Origin: Dehalococcoidales bacterium
Lineage (GTDB): Bacteria > Chloroflexota > Dehalococcoidia > Dehalococcoidales > RBG-16-60-22
Length of the DNA stretch: 14,313 bases
Reading direction: 5' to 3'
Assembly (NCBI GenBank): GCA_030628245.1
Contig: DAOVRI010000019.1
Span: 1 to 14,313 of the forward strand
Under the pieces are notes generated by a model. That model had not been told where the DNA came from. It saw only the letters and a program-made list of their open reading frames with translations, and did no database searches. The first letter of the stretch is position 1. Each line of letters begins with the position of its first letter. A program made the position numbers and the translations under genes. This document shows positions 1 to 8,130 of this stretch, in pieces.

Positions 1-1131
1 CTGGGCGGATTGCCCGACCCGCAAACGGGTAAAACGGAACTGGAGACGGCCCGTATCCCCAATCTTGACGCTCTGGCTTCAAGTGGAATCTGTGGCATGG
101 CCGACCCCATTGCCCCCGGTATCACGCCCGGCAGCGGGCCGGGGCACCTGGCACTGTTCGGTTACGACCCCGTCAGCAGCAATATCGGGCGCGGCGTGCT
201 GGAGGCTATCGGTATCGATATTGAGCTTCAGCCGGGGAATGTGGCAGCCCGCGGTAATTTCTGCACCATTGATGGCAAGGGTATTATTACCGACCGCCGG
301 GCGGGGCGTATCTCCAACGAGAAATGCGCCGAGTTGTGTAAACTACTCAATGAAATATCAGTTCGTGGAGCGGATATATCGGTTCATCCTGTTAGAGAAC
401 ACCGCTTTGTAGTTATCTTTCATGGTGTATATGATTCTGCGGATATTGCTGATACTGACCCGCAGCAGACTGGGGTGCCCCCAGCAGATATTGAATTCTT
501 GGGTCCAGGAGCTATAGGTTTATCTAAACATGTAAAAACGTTCGTAGATAAGGCCAAGACGTTATTGGCCGGTCATCATCCTGCCAACATGGTCCTGCTG
601 CGTGGTTTCGCCAGGAAGCCCCAGTTTCCTACCATGCAGGAGATATATAAGCTAAACCCGCTGGCGATTGCCGTTTATCCGATGTACCGGGGACTGGCCA
701 GGCTGGCCGGCATGGAGGTCGCCCGGACAGGCTCCACGCTTGAAGATGAGTTCGATACTTTGAAGCAGAACTATAATAGTTACGACTTTTTCTTCCTGCA
801 TGTGAAGTGGACGGATACCGCCGGTGAGGACGGCGACTTTGCCCGCAAGGTGAAGGTGCTGGAGCAGGTTGATGCGGCTTTACCCGGCCTGACCGGCCTT
901 GAGCCCGATGTGCTGGTTGTTACCGGCGACCACTCGACGCCGGCAGTGCTCAAGGGTCACAGCTGGCATTCGGTGCCGGTTCTCCTGTGCTCAGAGTATT
1001 GCCGCACTGACGTGGTAACAGAATTTTCGGAGTCGGCTTTTCTGACCGGCGGCCTGGGCAGAATATACTCTACAGATATTATGCCTCTGGCTATGGCCAA
1101 CGCTCAGAAACTGACCAAATTTGGTGCTTAG
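1..1131 (+). CDS. apgM: 2,3-bisphosphoglycerate-independent phosphoglycerate mutase, archaeal type (5' partial)
   Basis: Interconverts 3- and 2-phosphoglycerate in glycolysis/gluconeogenesis without a 2,3-BPG cofactor; cytosolic, alkaline-phosphatase superfamily. The frame is open from base 1 (Leu-Gly-Gly-Leu-Pro-Asp-Pro), so the start and roughly the first 15-25 residues, with the first metal-binding Asp, lie outside the window; the TTG at 10 is internal. Visible family motifs are TPGSGPGHLALFGYDP near 127-174, which carries the active-site Ser region, DRRAGRI near 292-312, VKWTDTAGEDGD near 802-837, and the metal site VVTGDHSTPAVLKGHSWHS near 916-972 with its Asp and His residues. The gene ends 9 bases before tpiA, whose Shine-Dalgarno GGAG overlaps this stop codon. 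Codons from about 350 to 560 look more AT-rich than the rest of the gene. Family assignment is firm; the N-terminus is not visible. Confidence 0.93.
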   Translation: MGGLPDPQTGKTELETARIPNLDALASSGICGMADPIAPGITPGSGPGHLALFGYDPVSSNIGRGVLEAIGIDIELQPGNVAARGNFCTIDGKGIITDRRAGRISNEKCAELCKLLNEISVRGADISVHPVREHRFVVIFHGVYDSADIADTDPQQTGVPPADIEFLGPGAIGLSKHVKTFVDKAKTLLAGHHPANMVLLRGFARKPQFPTMQEIYKLNPLAIAVYPMYRGLARLAGMEVARTGSTLEDEFDTLKQNYNSYDFFFLHVKWTDTAGEDGDFARKVKVLEQVDAALPGLTGLEPDVLVVTGDHSTPAVLKGHSWHSVPVLLCSEYCRTDVVTEFSESAFLTGGLGRIYSTDIMPLAMANAQKLTKFGA

Positions 1132-1140
1132 GAGTTAGCA

Positions 1141-1908
1141 ATGGCACGTGTACCGATGATTGCCGGTAACTGGAAGATGAACACGACGGTAGAGAATGCC
1201 GTCAAGCTGGTAAAGACGATGCTGCCCGAACTCGACAAGGTAAGCGGTGTCGATAAAGTAGTCTGCCCGCCATTCGTGTCACTGGCGGCGGTGAAAGAGG
1301 TCATCAAGGACAGCTCCGTCAAGCTGGGGGCGCAGAACGTTTTCTATGAGGAGAAGGGGGCCTATACCGGCGAAATTTCGCCGGAGATGCTGGCCGGACT
1401 ATGTGAATACGTCATCATCGGCCACTCGGAGCGCCGGCAGTATTTCGGCGAGACCGAGGAGATTATCGATAAAAAAATAAAGGCGGCGATTAAGAATCTG
1501 CTGAAACCCATATTCTGTATCGGCGAGAGTCTGGAAGAGAATGAGGCGGGGAGGACGGAGGAGGTCCTGACCCGCCAGTGTATGGCATCCTGCGACCGCC
1601 TGTACTTTTTCGGCGGCCTCGTTATCGCTTACGAGCCGGTGTGGGCTATCGGCACGGGTAAATCGGCGACCAGTGAAGAAGCCAATAAGACCATCGGTTT
1701 CATCCGGCAGCTGATACGTCACCGGCGCGGTAGCGAGATTGCCGATAGTGTCCGTATCCTTTACGGAGGCAGCGTTACCGCGGCCAATATTGCCGAATTG
1801 ATGAAAAAACCGGAGATTGACGGGGCTCTGGTCGGCGGAGCCAGCCTGAAAGCCGATGATTTCCTGAGCATCGTGAGGCAGGCCTCGGAAATCCGGAGTG
1901 TTTCCTGA
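1141..1908 (+). CDS. tpiA: Triosephosphate isomerase
   Basis: Interconverts dihydroxyacetone phosphate and glyceraldehyde 3-phosphate; cytosolic TIM barrel. The 255 residues match the usual length of about 250. The substrate-binding N-terminus AGNWKMN gives Asn10 and Lys12, GHSERR gives the electrophile His95, and AYEPVWAIGTG gives the catalytic base Glu165 followed by the flexible loop 6. YGGSV (208-212) and GALVGGASL (228-236) form the phosphate-binding end of the barrel. The ATG at 1141 has GGAG at 1131-1134 and starts directly with the conserved N-terminus, so the start is secure. It lies between apgM and miaA in the same operon, and its end may overlap miaA by 11 bases. No missing catalytic residue is seen. 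Confidence 0.97.
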   Translation: MARVPMIAGNWKMNTTVENAVKLVKTMLPELDKVSGVDKVVCPPFVSLAAVKEVIKDSSVKLGAQNVFYEEKGAYTGEISPEMLAGLCEYVIIGHSERRQYFGETEEIIDKKIKAAIKNLLKPIFCIGESLEENEAGRTEEVLTRQCMASCDRLYFFGGLVIAYEPVWAIGTGKSATSEEANKTIGFIRQLIRHRRGSEIADSVRILYGGSVTAANIAELMKKPEIDGALVGGASLKADDFLSIVRQASEIRSVS

Positions 1909-2833
1909 TGGCATGAAGCGTCTCGTTGCTATCGTCGGTCCTACCGGCATCGGCAAGAGCCGCCTGGCTCTGCACCTGGCCGGTCGTTTCAACGGGGAAA
2001 TAATCAGCGCCGATAGCCGGCAGGTGTACCGTTATCTGGATATCGGCACGGCCAAACCAAGTCCGCAGGAACTATCTCTGATACCTCACCATCTGATTGA
2101 TATCATTGACCCCAATGATGATTTCAGTCTGGCCACATATCAGGAGCTGGCTTACCGGGCTATTGAGGATATTTTTAAGCGTCAACGACTGCCTTTTCTG
2201 GTGGGGGGCAGCGGTATGTACGTCAAAGCGGCGCTGGAAGGATGGCAGGTGCCGAAGGTTTCTCCCGACCGCGAATTCAGGTATAATGTAGAGAAGCGGG
2301 CCAGCGAGAGCGGTGTCGACGAACTTTACGAGGAGCTTGTCAGGGTCGACCCTGAAGCGGCGCGGAAGATTGACCGCCGCAATGTGCGCCGGGTAATCAG
2401 AGCGCTTGAGGTGTATGCCAGGGCCGAGAAACCTTTCTCCGAGCTCGGGTATAAAAAAGCCCCCGCCTTTGATTCATTTATCATCGGCTTGACGGCTGAA
2501 AGGGCAGCGCTGTACCGCACGGTCGACCGCAGAGTCGATGCAATGATAGAGCGTGGCCTCTTGTGGGAAGTAGAAAATTTACTGAAAATGGGGTATCATC
2601 TAAACTTACCGTCCATGTCCGGCATCGGTTACCGGCAGGTCGGGCAATTTCTGAATGGTGAGCTTACGCTGGAAGCGGCGATACAGAAAATAAAAACGGA
2701 GACGCACCGGTTTATCCGGCACCAGTATGCCTGGTTCCGGTTGAAGGATGAAAAAATACACTGGTTCGATGTAGAGCACCGGGGAGATGTTGAGATAGAG
2801 AAGGCACTGTCTGAGTTCATAAATAGCGAATAA
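1898..2833 (+). CDS. miaA: tRNA dimethylallyltransferase
   Basis: Transfers a dimethylallyl group to N6 of A37 in tRNAs reading UNN codons, the precursor of ms2i6A. Motifs in order are the P-loop GPTGIGKS near the N-terminus, ADSRQVYRYLDIGTAKPS with the catalytic Asp region, HHLIDIIDP, LVGGSGMYVKA, NVRRVIRALEVY, SGIGYRQVGQF, and the C-terminal HRFIRHQYAWFR. Length (306-311 residues) is normal. Two starts are possible: GTG 1898, which overlaps tpiA by 11 bases and has GGAA 7 bases upstream, or ATG 1913, giving the usual MKRLVAIVGPTG with a GGAG at 1895-1898 at an overlong spacing. Homologues usually begin like the ATG form. Either way translation is probably coupled to tpiA. Confidence 0.96.
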   Translation: MFPDGMKRLVAIVGPTGIGKSRLALHLAGRFNGEIISADSRQVYRYLDIGTAKPSPQELSLIPHHLIDIIDPNDDFSLATYQELAYRAIEDIFKRQRLPFLVGGSGMYVKAALEGWQVPKVSPDREFRYNVEKRASESGVDELYEELVRVDPEAARKIDRRNVRRVIRALEVYARAEKPFSELGYKKAPAFDSFIIGLTAERAALYRTVDRRVDAMIERGLLWEVENLLKMGYHLNLPSMSGIGYRQVGQFLNGELTLEAAIQKIKTETHRFIRHQYAWFRLKDEKIHWFDVEHRGDVEIEKALSEFINSE

Positions 2834-2858
2834 GCAGGAGTAGAAAGAGAAACAAGTA

Positions 2859-3719
2859 ATGGACTTTACCAAGATGCAGGGCGCCGCCAACGATTTTATC
2901 GTGGTGGACGCGCGTAATATGAAGCGTGACTGGCCCGGACTGGCGTTAGCTGCGTGCGACCGTCACCTGGGTATCGGTGCCGATAGCCTGATATTGCTGC
3001 TGTCTTCGGATAAAGCCGATTTTGGCATGCGTACTTTTGATGCTGACGGCTCTGAAGCCGAGACCTGCGGCAACGGTATCAGGTGCCTGGCCAGATACGT
3101 TCTGGAGAAAAGGCTGGTCAGCCCGGATGCCGAAGAGATAACGATAGAAACAGTGGCTACCATCAACGTGGTTAAGTTTGAACGTGAAAGCGGTAAAGTT
3201 ACCAGGTTCTGGGCCAACATGGGCAAGCCTGGATTTTCTGCCGATAAAATTCCTGTAAATTTGAAGTCGGGAGAGGGTGGAGTAGTTGACATAAATAATA
3301 TGCTGAGCTACAACGTTACGGTAAACGGCGCTGACCTGACGCTCAACCTTGTCTCTATGGGGAACCCGCATGCCGTCCATTTTTACCGGCGGCCGGTAGC
3401 TGATTTCCCGTTGTCGGTGATTGGGCCGCTGGTGGAAAAACTGGCGGTATTTCCCAATCGGATAAACTTCGAGATAGCCCGGGTGCTCGATAACAGGCAC
3501 CTGGAAGCTCGTGTCTGGGAGCGGGGAGTCGGCGAGACACTGGCCTGCGGCAGCGGCGCCTGTGCCATAATGGTTGCCTCGAAACTGCTCGGTTATACCG
3601 AACAAAAAGTGGATATCAAGCTCCCCGGCGGCGTACTGAATGCCGAATGGAACGGCAATGGCGAGGTGGTACTGGGAGGGCCGGCAGTGGCAGTTTTTGA
3701 AGGAATATGGCCTGATTGA
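2859..3719 (+). CDS. dapF: Diaminopimelate epimerase
   Basis: Converts LL-diaminopimelate to meso-diaminopimelate, the direct precursor of lysine and, where present, of peptidoglycan; PLP-independent two-base Cys/Cys mechanism. Both catalytic cysteines are visible: Cys70 in TCGNGIRC and Cys230 in ACGSGACA. Other family marks are the N-terminal FTKMQGAANDFIVVD, MGNPHAV (167-173) and WERGVGETLACGSG (220-233). The 286 residues are the normal size. The ATG lies 25 bases after miaA, with purine-rich AGGAG (2836-2840) and AGAGA (2846-2850) upstream. The next gene, dapL, makes this enzyme's substrate, so the two form a functional pair. Confidence 0.97.
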   Translation: MDFTKMQGAANDFIVVDARNMKRDWPGLALAACDRHLGIGADSLILLLSSDKADFGMRTFDADGSEAETCGNGIRCLARYVLEKRLVSPDAEEITIETVATINVVKFERESGKVTRFWANMGKPGFSADKIPVNLKSGEGGVVDINNMLSYNVTVNGADLTLNLVSMGNPHAVHFYRRPVADFPLSVIGPLVEKLAVFPNRINFEIARVLDNRHLEARVWERGVGETLACGSGACAIMVASKLLGYTEQKVDIKLPGGVLNAEWNGNGEVVLGGPAVAVFEGIWPD

Positions 3720-3729
3720 GGTGTGACAT

Positions 3730-4914
3730 ATGAAGATAGCCGGAAGAATAGAACAACTGAAACCGTACCTGTTTGTCGAGATAAATAAGAAAATAGCCGA
3801 GAAAAAGGCCAGGGGTGAGGATGTTATCAGCTTCGCCATCGGCGACCCGGATATCCCGACGCCTGCCCATATCATCGACGGACTCTGCAAGGCAGCGCAG
3901 GACCCGGCTAATCATCAGTATCCGGAATCGGAAGGCCTGCCGGAACTGCGCCAGGCTATCGCCGCGTGGTATCAGAAGCGCTTCGATGTGACCCTTGACC
4001 CGGATACCGAGGTGCTACCGCTTATCGGCTCCAAGGAGGGCATCGGGCATATCGCTTTTTGCTTTATCGACCCCGGGGATATCGCGCTGGTGCCGGACCC
4101 GGCTTACCCGGTCTACGCCATCGGCACCCAGCTAGCCGGCGGCCGGCCTTACTATATGGCGCTCAAGGAGAGCAACGGCTTTCTGCCGGAACTAAACGGC
4201 ATCCGTGATTACGTTCTGGAGAAGACCAAGCTATTATGGCTTAACTATCCCAATAACCCCACCGGCGCCGTCGCCGAGCTCGATTTTTTCAATCGGGTGG
4301 TTGAGTTCGCCGGGAAGCACGAAATACTCGTCTGCCACGACGGGCCGTACTCGGAGGTGGCTTTCGACGGGTACGAGCCGGTCAGTCTGATGCAGGCTGA
4401 GGGGGCTAAGGACGTCGGTGTGGAGTTCCACTCGTTCTCCAAGAGCTATAACATGACCGGCTGGCGTATCGGCATGGTGGTCGGCAATGCCAAAGCCGTC
4501 GGCGCTTTAAGGACGTTGAAGTCCAACCTGGATTCGGGGATTCCTCAGGCTATTCAATACATGGCTATCGAGGCATTAAACGGGCCTCAGGACTGCATCT
4601 CGGAGCATAATAACACTTACCAGAGACGCCGCGACCTTATCGTCGAGGTGTTGGCCAATATCGGCCTGGAGGTCACGTTACCCAAGGCCGGCCTGTACGT
4701 GTGGGCGAAGGTTCCCGAGGGCTATAACTCGGTTGATTTTACGGCGGCTCTAATCGACCAGATAGGCGTGGCGGTTACCCCCGGAGTAGGCTACGGTCGG
4801 AGTGGTGAGGGATACGTACGATTGTCGCTGACTATCCCGGATGCGGCGCTGGTCAAGGGACTGTCGCGGCTATCGGGATGGCGTAATACGCGGCGCCTGA
4901 CACCAAAGAGGTAA
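3730..4914 (+). CDS. dapL: LL-diaminopimelate aminotransferase (class I/II aminotransferase)
   Basis: Probably makes LL-diaminopimelate from tetrahydrodipicolinate and glutamate in one PLP-dependent step, bypassing the succinylase or acetylase routes. Fold-type I marks are visible: NYPNNPTG (172-179), the cofactor-ring Asp204 in CHDGPYSEVAF, the PLP-binding Lys238 in SFSKSYNMTGWR with Arg246, and a C-terminal YVRLSLTIPD carrying the carboxylate-binding Arg. FAIGDPDIPTP near residue 35 is typical of the DapL/aspartate aminotransferase group. At 394 residues it is family-sized. The specific function is inferred from these motifs and from dapF 10 bases upstream; a related aromatic or alanine aminotransferase cannot be excluded from sequence alone. 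The Shine-Dalgarno GAGGTG (3718-3723) overlaps the dapF stop, so the two are likely coupled. Confidence 0.88.
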   Translation: MKIAGRIEQLKPYLFVEINKKIAEKKARGEDVISFAIGDPDIPTPAHIIDGLCKAAQDPANHQYPESEGLPELRQAIAAWYQKRFDVTLDPDTEVLPLIGSKEGIGHIAFCFIDPGDIALVPDPAYPVYAIGTQLAGGRPYYMALKESNGFLPELNGIRDYVLEKTKLLWLNYPNNPTGAVAELDFFNRVVEFAGKHEILVCHDGPYSEVAFDGYEPVSLMQAEGAKDVGVEFHSFSKSYNMTGWRIGMVVGNAKAVGALRTLKSNLDSGIPQAIQYMAIEALNGPQDCISEHNNTYQRRRDLIVEVLANIGLEVTLPKAGLYVWAKVPEGYNSVDFTAALIDQIGVAVTPGVGYGRSGEGYVRLSLTIPDAALVKGLSRLSGWRNTRRLTPKR

Positions 4915-4934
4915 GTTAATATAAACCTGTTTCT

Positions 4935-4940
4935 AAGGAG
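4935..4940 (+). promoter_or_regulatory. Shine-Dalgarno sequence that points to an ATC start for hflX
   Basis: AAGGAG sits six bases before ATC 4947-4949, in the hflX frame. That frame has an in-frame stop at 4917-4919 and no ATG, GTG or TTG until GTG 5004, which lacks a ribosome site. This site therefore decides in favour of the ATC. Confidence 0.7.
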
Positions 4941-4946
4941 AATACT

Positions 4947-6107
4947 ATCACCAGGAACACGGTTGACACCAGGTCCGCGACGGAAAAAGCCCTTCTCCTG
5001 GCGGTGGCTCATAAGGGAAGCCGGGGGAGACAATCAGCCGAGAATTCCATAGAAGAACTGGCGCAGCTGGCTGGCGCCGCCGGTGCCGAGGTCGTCGGCA
5101 GGATAGTCCAGCAGCTGACAGTGCCATCGCACGAATTCTACGTAGGTAAGGGCAAGCTCGAAGAGCTCCTGGCTCTAAAAGACAGCAGCGATTTCAGCGT
5201 TCTCATTCTCGATGACGAGCTTACGCCCAATCAGCAGCGTAACCTGGAAGAAGCCCTTAACGTTAAGGTAATCGACCGCGCCGCGCTTATCCTGGACATC
5301 TTCGCCAGGCGCGCCCGCACCCACGAGGGGCGTCTTCAGGTGGAGCTGGCCCAGCACCAGTATCTTCTTCCCCGGCTGGCCGGGCAGTGGCGTCACCTGG
5401 AAAGACTCGGTGGCGGAATCGGCACCAGGGGCCCGGGAGAATCACAGCTGGAGACGGACCGCCGCCTGATACGCCGCAAGATACAGCATCTTAAAGAGCA
5501 GACCGAAGATATACGAAAACACCGTGCCCTGTACCGGCAGAGACGGCAGAAGAGCGGCATACCGGTCGTGGCGCTGGTAGGCTACACTAATGCCGGTAAA
5601 AGCACGTTATTGAATGCCCTCTGCCAGGCCGATGTCTACGCGGACGACCGGCTCTTTGCCACCCTCGACCCCACCACCCGCCGCTTAACCCTGCCTGATA
5701 GAAGTGTGGTGCTCTTTACCGATACCGTCGGCTTTATCCGGAAGCTGCCGCCGACTATTATCAGCGCCTTCAGGGCGACCCTGGAAGAGCTTACCGAGGC
5801 CAGTCTGCTGATTCATGTGGTCGACCTGGCTTCTCCGGATGCCGCGGAGCAGTGCCAGGCGGTTGAGGATATCCTCGGTGAGCTGGGGCTGGCCGATAGA
5901 CCGCGTATCACCGTGCTGAATAAAATAGACATGTTGCTGCCGGGCAGCAGGGTCTGGGATGAAAAATCGGCCCTGGACTATTTCTCCGCTCAGGGAGCAA
6001 CCGCGGACGAGAGCACCGTGCCTGTTTCGGCGGTAAAGGGGTGGGGGTTAGCCGGGCTTCTGGAACTGGTGGGTGAAAGACTGACCGTGAATAGTGCAGT
6101 CAGTTGA
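4947..6107 (+). CDS. hflX: Ribosome-associated GTPase HflX, apparent ATC start
   Basis: HflX binds 50S subunits and splits or rescues stalled and stressed ribosomes, using GTP. From the ATC the protein has 386 residues: an N-terminal HflX domain with YVGKGKLEEL and LILDDELTPNQQRNLE, a helical linker with THEGRLQVELAQ and the glycine-rich GGIGTRGPGESQLETDRR, then the G domain: G1 GYTNAGKS (212-219), G2 FATLDPTTR, G3 DTVGF (259-263), G4 NKID (325-328) and a VSA G5 motif near the end. The first conventional start, GTG 5004, would remove TEKALLLAV, which matches the first beta strand of the family. The frame upstream holds no ATG, GTG or TTG, whereas ATC 4947 has a well-placed AAGGAG. Either a rare ATC start is used or the base is an ATG-to-ATC change or sequencing error. 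It lies 32 bases after dapL and is likely in the same operon. Confidence 0.93.
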   Translation: MTRNTVDTRSATEKALLLAVAHKGSRGRQSAENSIEELAQLAGAAGAEVVGRIVQQLTVPSHEFYVGKGKLEELLALKDSSDFSVLILDDELTPNQQRNLEEALNVKVIDRAALILDIFARRARTHEGRLQVELAQHQYLLPRLAGQWRHLERLGGGIGTRGPGESQLETDRRLIRRKIQHLKEQTEDIRKHRALYRQRRQKSGIPVVALVGYTNAGKSTLLNALCQADVYADDRLFATLDPTTRRLTLPDRSVVLFTDTVGFIRKLPPTIISAFRATLEELTEASLLIHVVDLASPDAAEQCQAVEDILGELGLADRPRITVLNKIDMLLPGSRVWDEKSALDYFSAQGATADESTVPVSAVKGWGLAGLLELVGERLTVNSAVS

Positions 6108-6116
6108 CATAATATT

Positions 6117-7004
6117 ATGGAACTACAACTTGGTCCTCTTTTCGCTATTCTCACGGCGGCGTCTTTTGCGTTGAGTCAGGTGCTCATCAGGCGGTCCACG
6201 TATCAGTCTGAGGAGTCATTTACGCCGCTGGCGGTTTCCTTGCTGGTGGGCACGCCTATCTTTATACTTCTGGTGACTTTCTCCGGGGAATGGAAAGATT
6301 TACTGTCGTTCTCCTGGCAGCAATATACCTTGCTCGCTGCTGCCGGACTGGTTCACCTTATCATCGCCAGGTATCTGTTCTTCAACAGTACCCGCATCAT
6401 CGGCGCCAATCCCACCGTAGCTATCACCAGGGCCAGCGTGATATTTTCGGTTATCCTGGGGGTCGTTTTGCTGGGTGAATCGGTTACGGCACTGCAAATA
6501 TTCGCGGCTTTGCTGATTATGGTCGGGGCGATACTGACGACGACGGAAATAAGCCGTAAAACGTTCAGGATTTCAACGCGCGGGCTGCTGATGGGACTCG
6601 GCGTGGCTCTCTGCTCGGCGGGGTCGGCAACTTTAATCCGGCCGGTAATGACGGAGACCGATGCCATTTACGCGGCTACCTTCGTTATGTATCTGGCGGC
6701 TTTTGTGATAATTATGTTTATCCTCTTGTTCCGCGGACAGCAGCGAAATAACGTTATGCAGCAGGGTGGCCGCATGTTTCTCATATTATCATCTGCGTCT
6801 GTCTTTCTGGTTGTCGGACACCTGTTTCGTTTTTCCGCTTTGCAGTACAGTCCGGTCAGCGTGGTGCAGCCACTGATAGCCACGATTGTCGTTTTCACGC
6901 TGCTGTTCTCCTGGATAGTCAATCGCCGGATAGACATCTTTAACTGGAGGGTTGTCGCCGGAGTTATCATGGTGCTGGCGGGCGTATTTCTCATATACGG
7001 TTGA
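6117..7004 (+). CDS. EamA/DMT-family membrane transporter
   Basis: Inner-membrane protein of the drug/metabolite transporter superfamily. The 295 residues form about ten hydrophobic segments in two EamA repeats. Each repeat ends in the family pattern: LGESVTALQIFAALLIMVGAIL closes the first, and NRRIDIFNWRVVAGVIMVLAG closes the second without the usual acidic GE pair. Residues 1-30 (FAILTAASFALSQVLIRR) resemble the first helix of EamA proteins. The gene begins 9 bases after hflX, so it is probably the last gene of that operon; no good Shine-Dalgarno precedes the ATG. Substrate is unknown: family members export amino acids, metabolites or sugars, and nothing here narrows that. Confidence 0.88.
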   Translation: MELQLGPLFAILTAASFALSQVLIRRSTYQSEESFTPLAVSLLVGTPIFILLVTFSGEWKDLLSFSWQQYTLLAAAGLVHLIIARYLFFNSTRIIGANPTVAITRASVIFSVILGVVLLGESVTALQIFAALLIMVGAILTTTEISRKTFRISTRGLLMGLGVALCSAGSATLIRPVMTETDAIYAATFVMYLAAFVIIMFILLFRGQQRNNVMQQGGRMFLILSSASVFLVVGHLFRFSALQYSPVSVVQPLIATIVVFTLLFSWIVNRRIDIFNWRVVAGVIMVLAGVFLIYG

Positions 7005-7008
7005 CGCT

Positions 7009-7037
7009 TTGTCATCTTACTTTTCCTGCACTATAAT
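7009..7037 (+). promoter_or_regulatory. Sigma-70-type promoter of the SnoaL-like gene
   Basis: A -35 box TTGTCA (7009-7014) and a perfect -10 box TATAAT (7032-7037) are 17 bases apart. Transcription should start near 7044, giving a leader of about 27 bases that contains the ribosome site AAGGAGG (7059-7065). This suggests a strong constitutive transcript separate from the upstream operon. Confidence 0.75.
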
Positions 7038-7070
7038 GTAGTTGAAAATATCACCCGTAAGGAGGTTCAC

Positions 7071-7511
7071 ATGACATTAGAGGAAATGGAAAAGAGGCTT
7101 AAAGTCCTGGAGGACATCGAGGCGATTAGGGACTTGCAGAACGATTATATCTATGCGCTGGCCAGCCAGCAGTGGGACGATATGCTGGACTGCTTTGCCG
7201 AGGACGCCGTGGCCGATATCTGGACGCACGGTCCTCGCCGGGGCAAAAAGGAAATCGGGGAGCTGTTTAAGGGTTTCGCCGGGAAAATCCTGCCGACCCA
7301 CGGGCACCTGGTGGCCCAGCCGGTTATCAAGGTTGACGGGGATGCGGCGGAGGGGTACTGGATTTTATACGTCTTTATAGACGAACCGGAGACAAAATAC
7401 TATCAGGGAAAATACGACTGCAAGTACGTCAGGGTTAACGGCGAGTGGAAGTTCAGCGTTTTGAAGTACACGCGCCCCTGGCCGCCTGTACCCGAAGCTG
7501 CGACGCCCTAG
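7071..7511 (+). CDS. SnoaL/NTF2-like domain protein
   Basis: A 146-residue cytosolic protein of the NTF2-like cone fold. It opens with the usual first helix (LEDIEAIRDLQNDYIYAL), followed by DDMLDCFAEDAVADI, a typical NTF2/SnoaL beginning, then GKKEIGELFKGF, the strand pair HLVAQPVIKVDGDAAEGYWILYVF, and YDCKYVRVNGEWKFSVLKYTRPW. Such proteins range from isomerases and dehydratases to ligand-binding proteins with no known activity, so no reaction can be assigned. Both its start and its level look strong: AAGGAGG lies 5 bases before the ATG and a near-consensus promoter is just upstream. It appears to be transcribed alone. Confidence 0.85.
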   Translation: MTLEEMEKRLKVLEDIEAIRDLQNDYIYALASQQWDDMLDCFAEDAVADIWTHGPRRGKKEIGELFKGFAGKILPTHGHLVAQPVIKVDGDAAEGYWILYVFIDEPETKYYQGKYDCKYVRVNGEWKFSVLKYTRPWPPVPEAATP

Positions 7512-7542
7512 AATCAAAATCCGGGCGTTTTCAAGCCCTTTT
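7503..7542 (+). terminator. Weak terminator-like hairpins at the end of the SnoaL-like gene
   Basis: ACGCCC (7503-7508, overlapping the stop codon) can pair with GGGCGT (7523-7528) before TTT. Alternatively GGGC (7523-7526) pairs with GCCC (7535-7538) before TTTT. Both stems are short, so termination would be weak. Confidence 0.3.
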
Positions 7543-7642
7543 GAATGGTATCTCCTACCTTTAAGGCGGGTTTCTGGCGGGTTATAGACACCAGAAAGTG
7601 GTGTTGTAAGGCTCTAAATTCTTACTTTTTGGACTTTTTATC

Positions 7643-8092
7643 ATGGAAAAGAAGCAGCCGGTACAGACGGCAGTGGTTGTGTATCGAAGGACACCGGGGG
7701 GTGGCCTGCTGGTGCTGGGGTTGCTGCGCACCGAGGAATGGGGTGGTTTCTGGCAGCCCGTGACGGGCGGCGTCCGGGTGGGAGAGACTCTGGAGGAGGC
7801 GGCTTTCCGGGAGGTACAGGAAGAGACGGGGATTTCCCAACCGCTGCGTTTCTTCGATATGAACTACGAGTATTCATTTATATTACCGGAAAAGTATAAG
7901 ATATTTTACGACGATGATGTCGATACGCTTACGGAGCATGCCTTCGGTTACGAGACGAATATCGAGGATATCATATTGAGCGATGAGCATACGGAGTACC
8001 GCTGGCTGACCCCGCCGGAGGCCCTTGGACTTTACGAGTACCCGGAGTACCATGAAGCCCTCAAAAGGCTCATCAGGCATCTGGACAAATAG
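7643..8092 (+). CDS. NUDIX hydrolase, NudB-like
   Basis: Hydrolyses a nucleoside-diphosphate-linked compound X. The Nudix box is perfect: G42, E48, then R56-E57-V58, E60-E61, G63 and I64, fitting GX5EX7REUXEEXGU. Around it, FWQPVTGGV just before the box and the later TLTEHAFGYE and DEHTEYRWLTPPEA resemble E. coli NudB, dihydroneopterin triphosphate pyrophosphatase of folate synthesis (FWQSVTGSV, TEHLAYKWL). The NudB function is inferred; other Nudix substrates such as (d)NTPs are possible. The 149 residues are complete. The ATG has only a poor ribosome site (GGA at 7631-7633). No partner pathway gene is adjacent. Confidence 0.9.
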   Translation: MEKKQPVQTAVVVYRRTPGGGLLVLGLLRTEEWGGFWQPVTGGVRVGETLEEAAFREVQEETGISQPLRFFDMNYEYSFILPEKYKIFYDDDVDTLTEHAFGYETNIEDIILSDEHTEYRWLTPPEALGLYEYPEYHEALKRLIRHLDK

Positions 8093-8130
8093 AGATAATT
8101 AAAGTAACCCACCCCCTTTACCCCCCGTTA

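Noticed and set aside
1399..1992. Minus-strand open frame opposite tpiA and miaA
   Set aside because: Antisense to tpiA with all catalytic residues present; Arg/Pro-rich shadow of GC-rich codons.
2946..3890. Long minus-strand open frame (about 314 codons) across dapF and dapL
   Set aside because: It is antisense to two genes with intact catalytic motifs, its translation is low-complexity and unlike any protein, and no ribosome site supports it.
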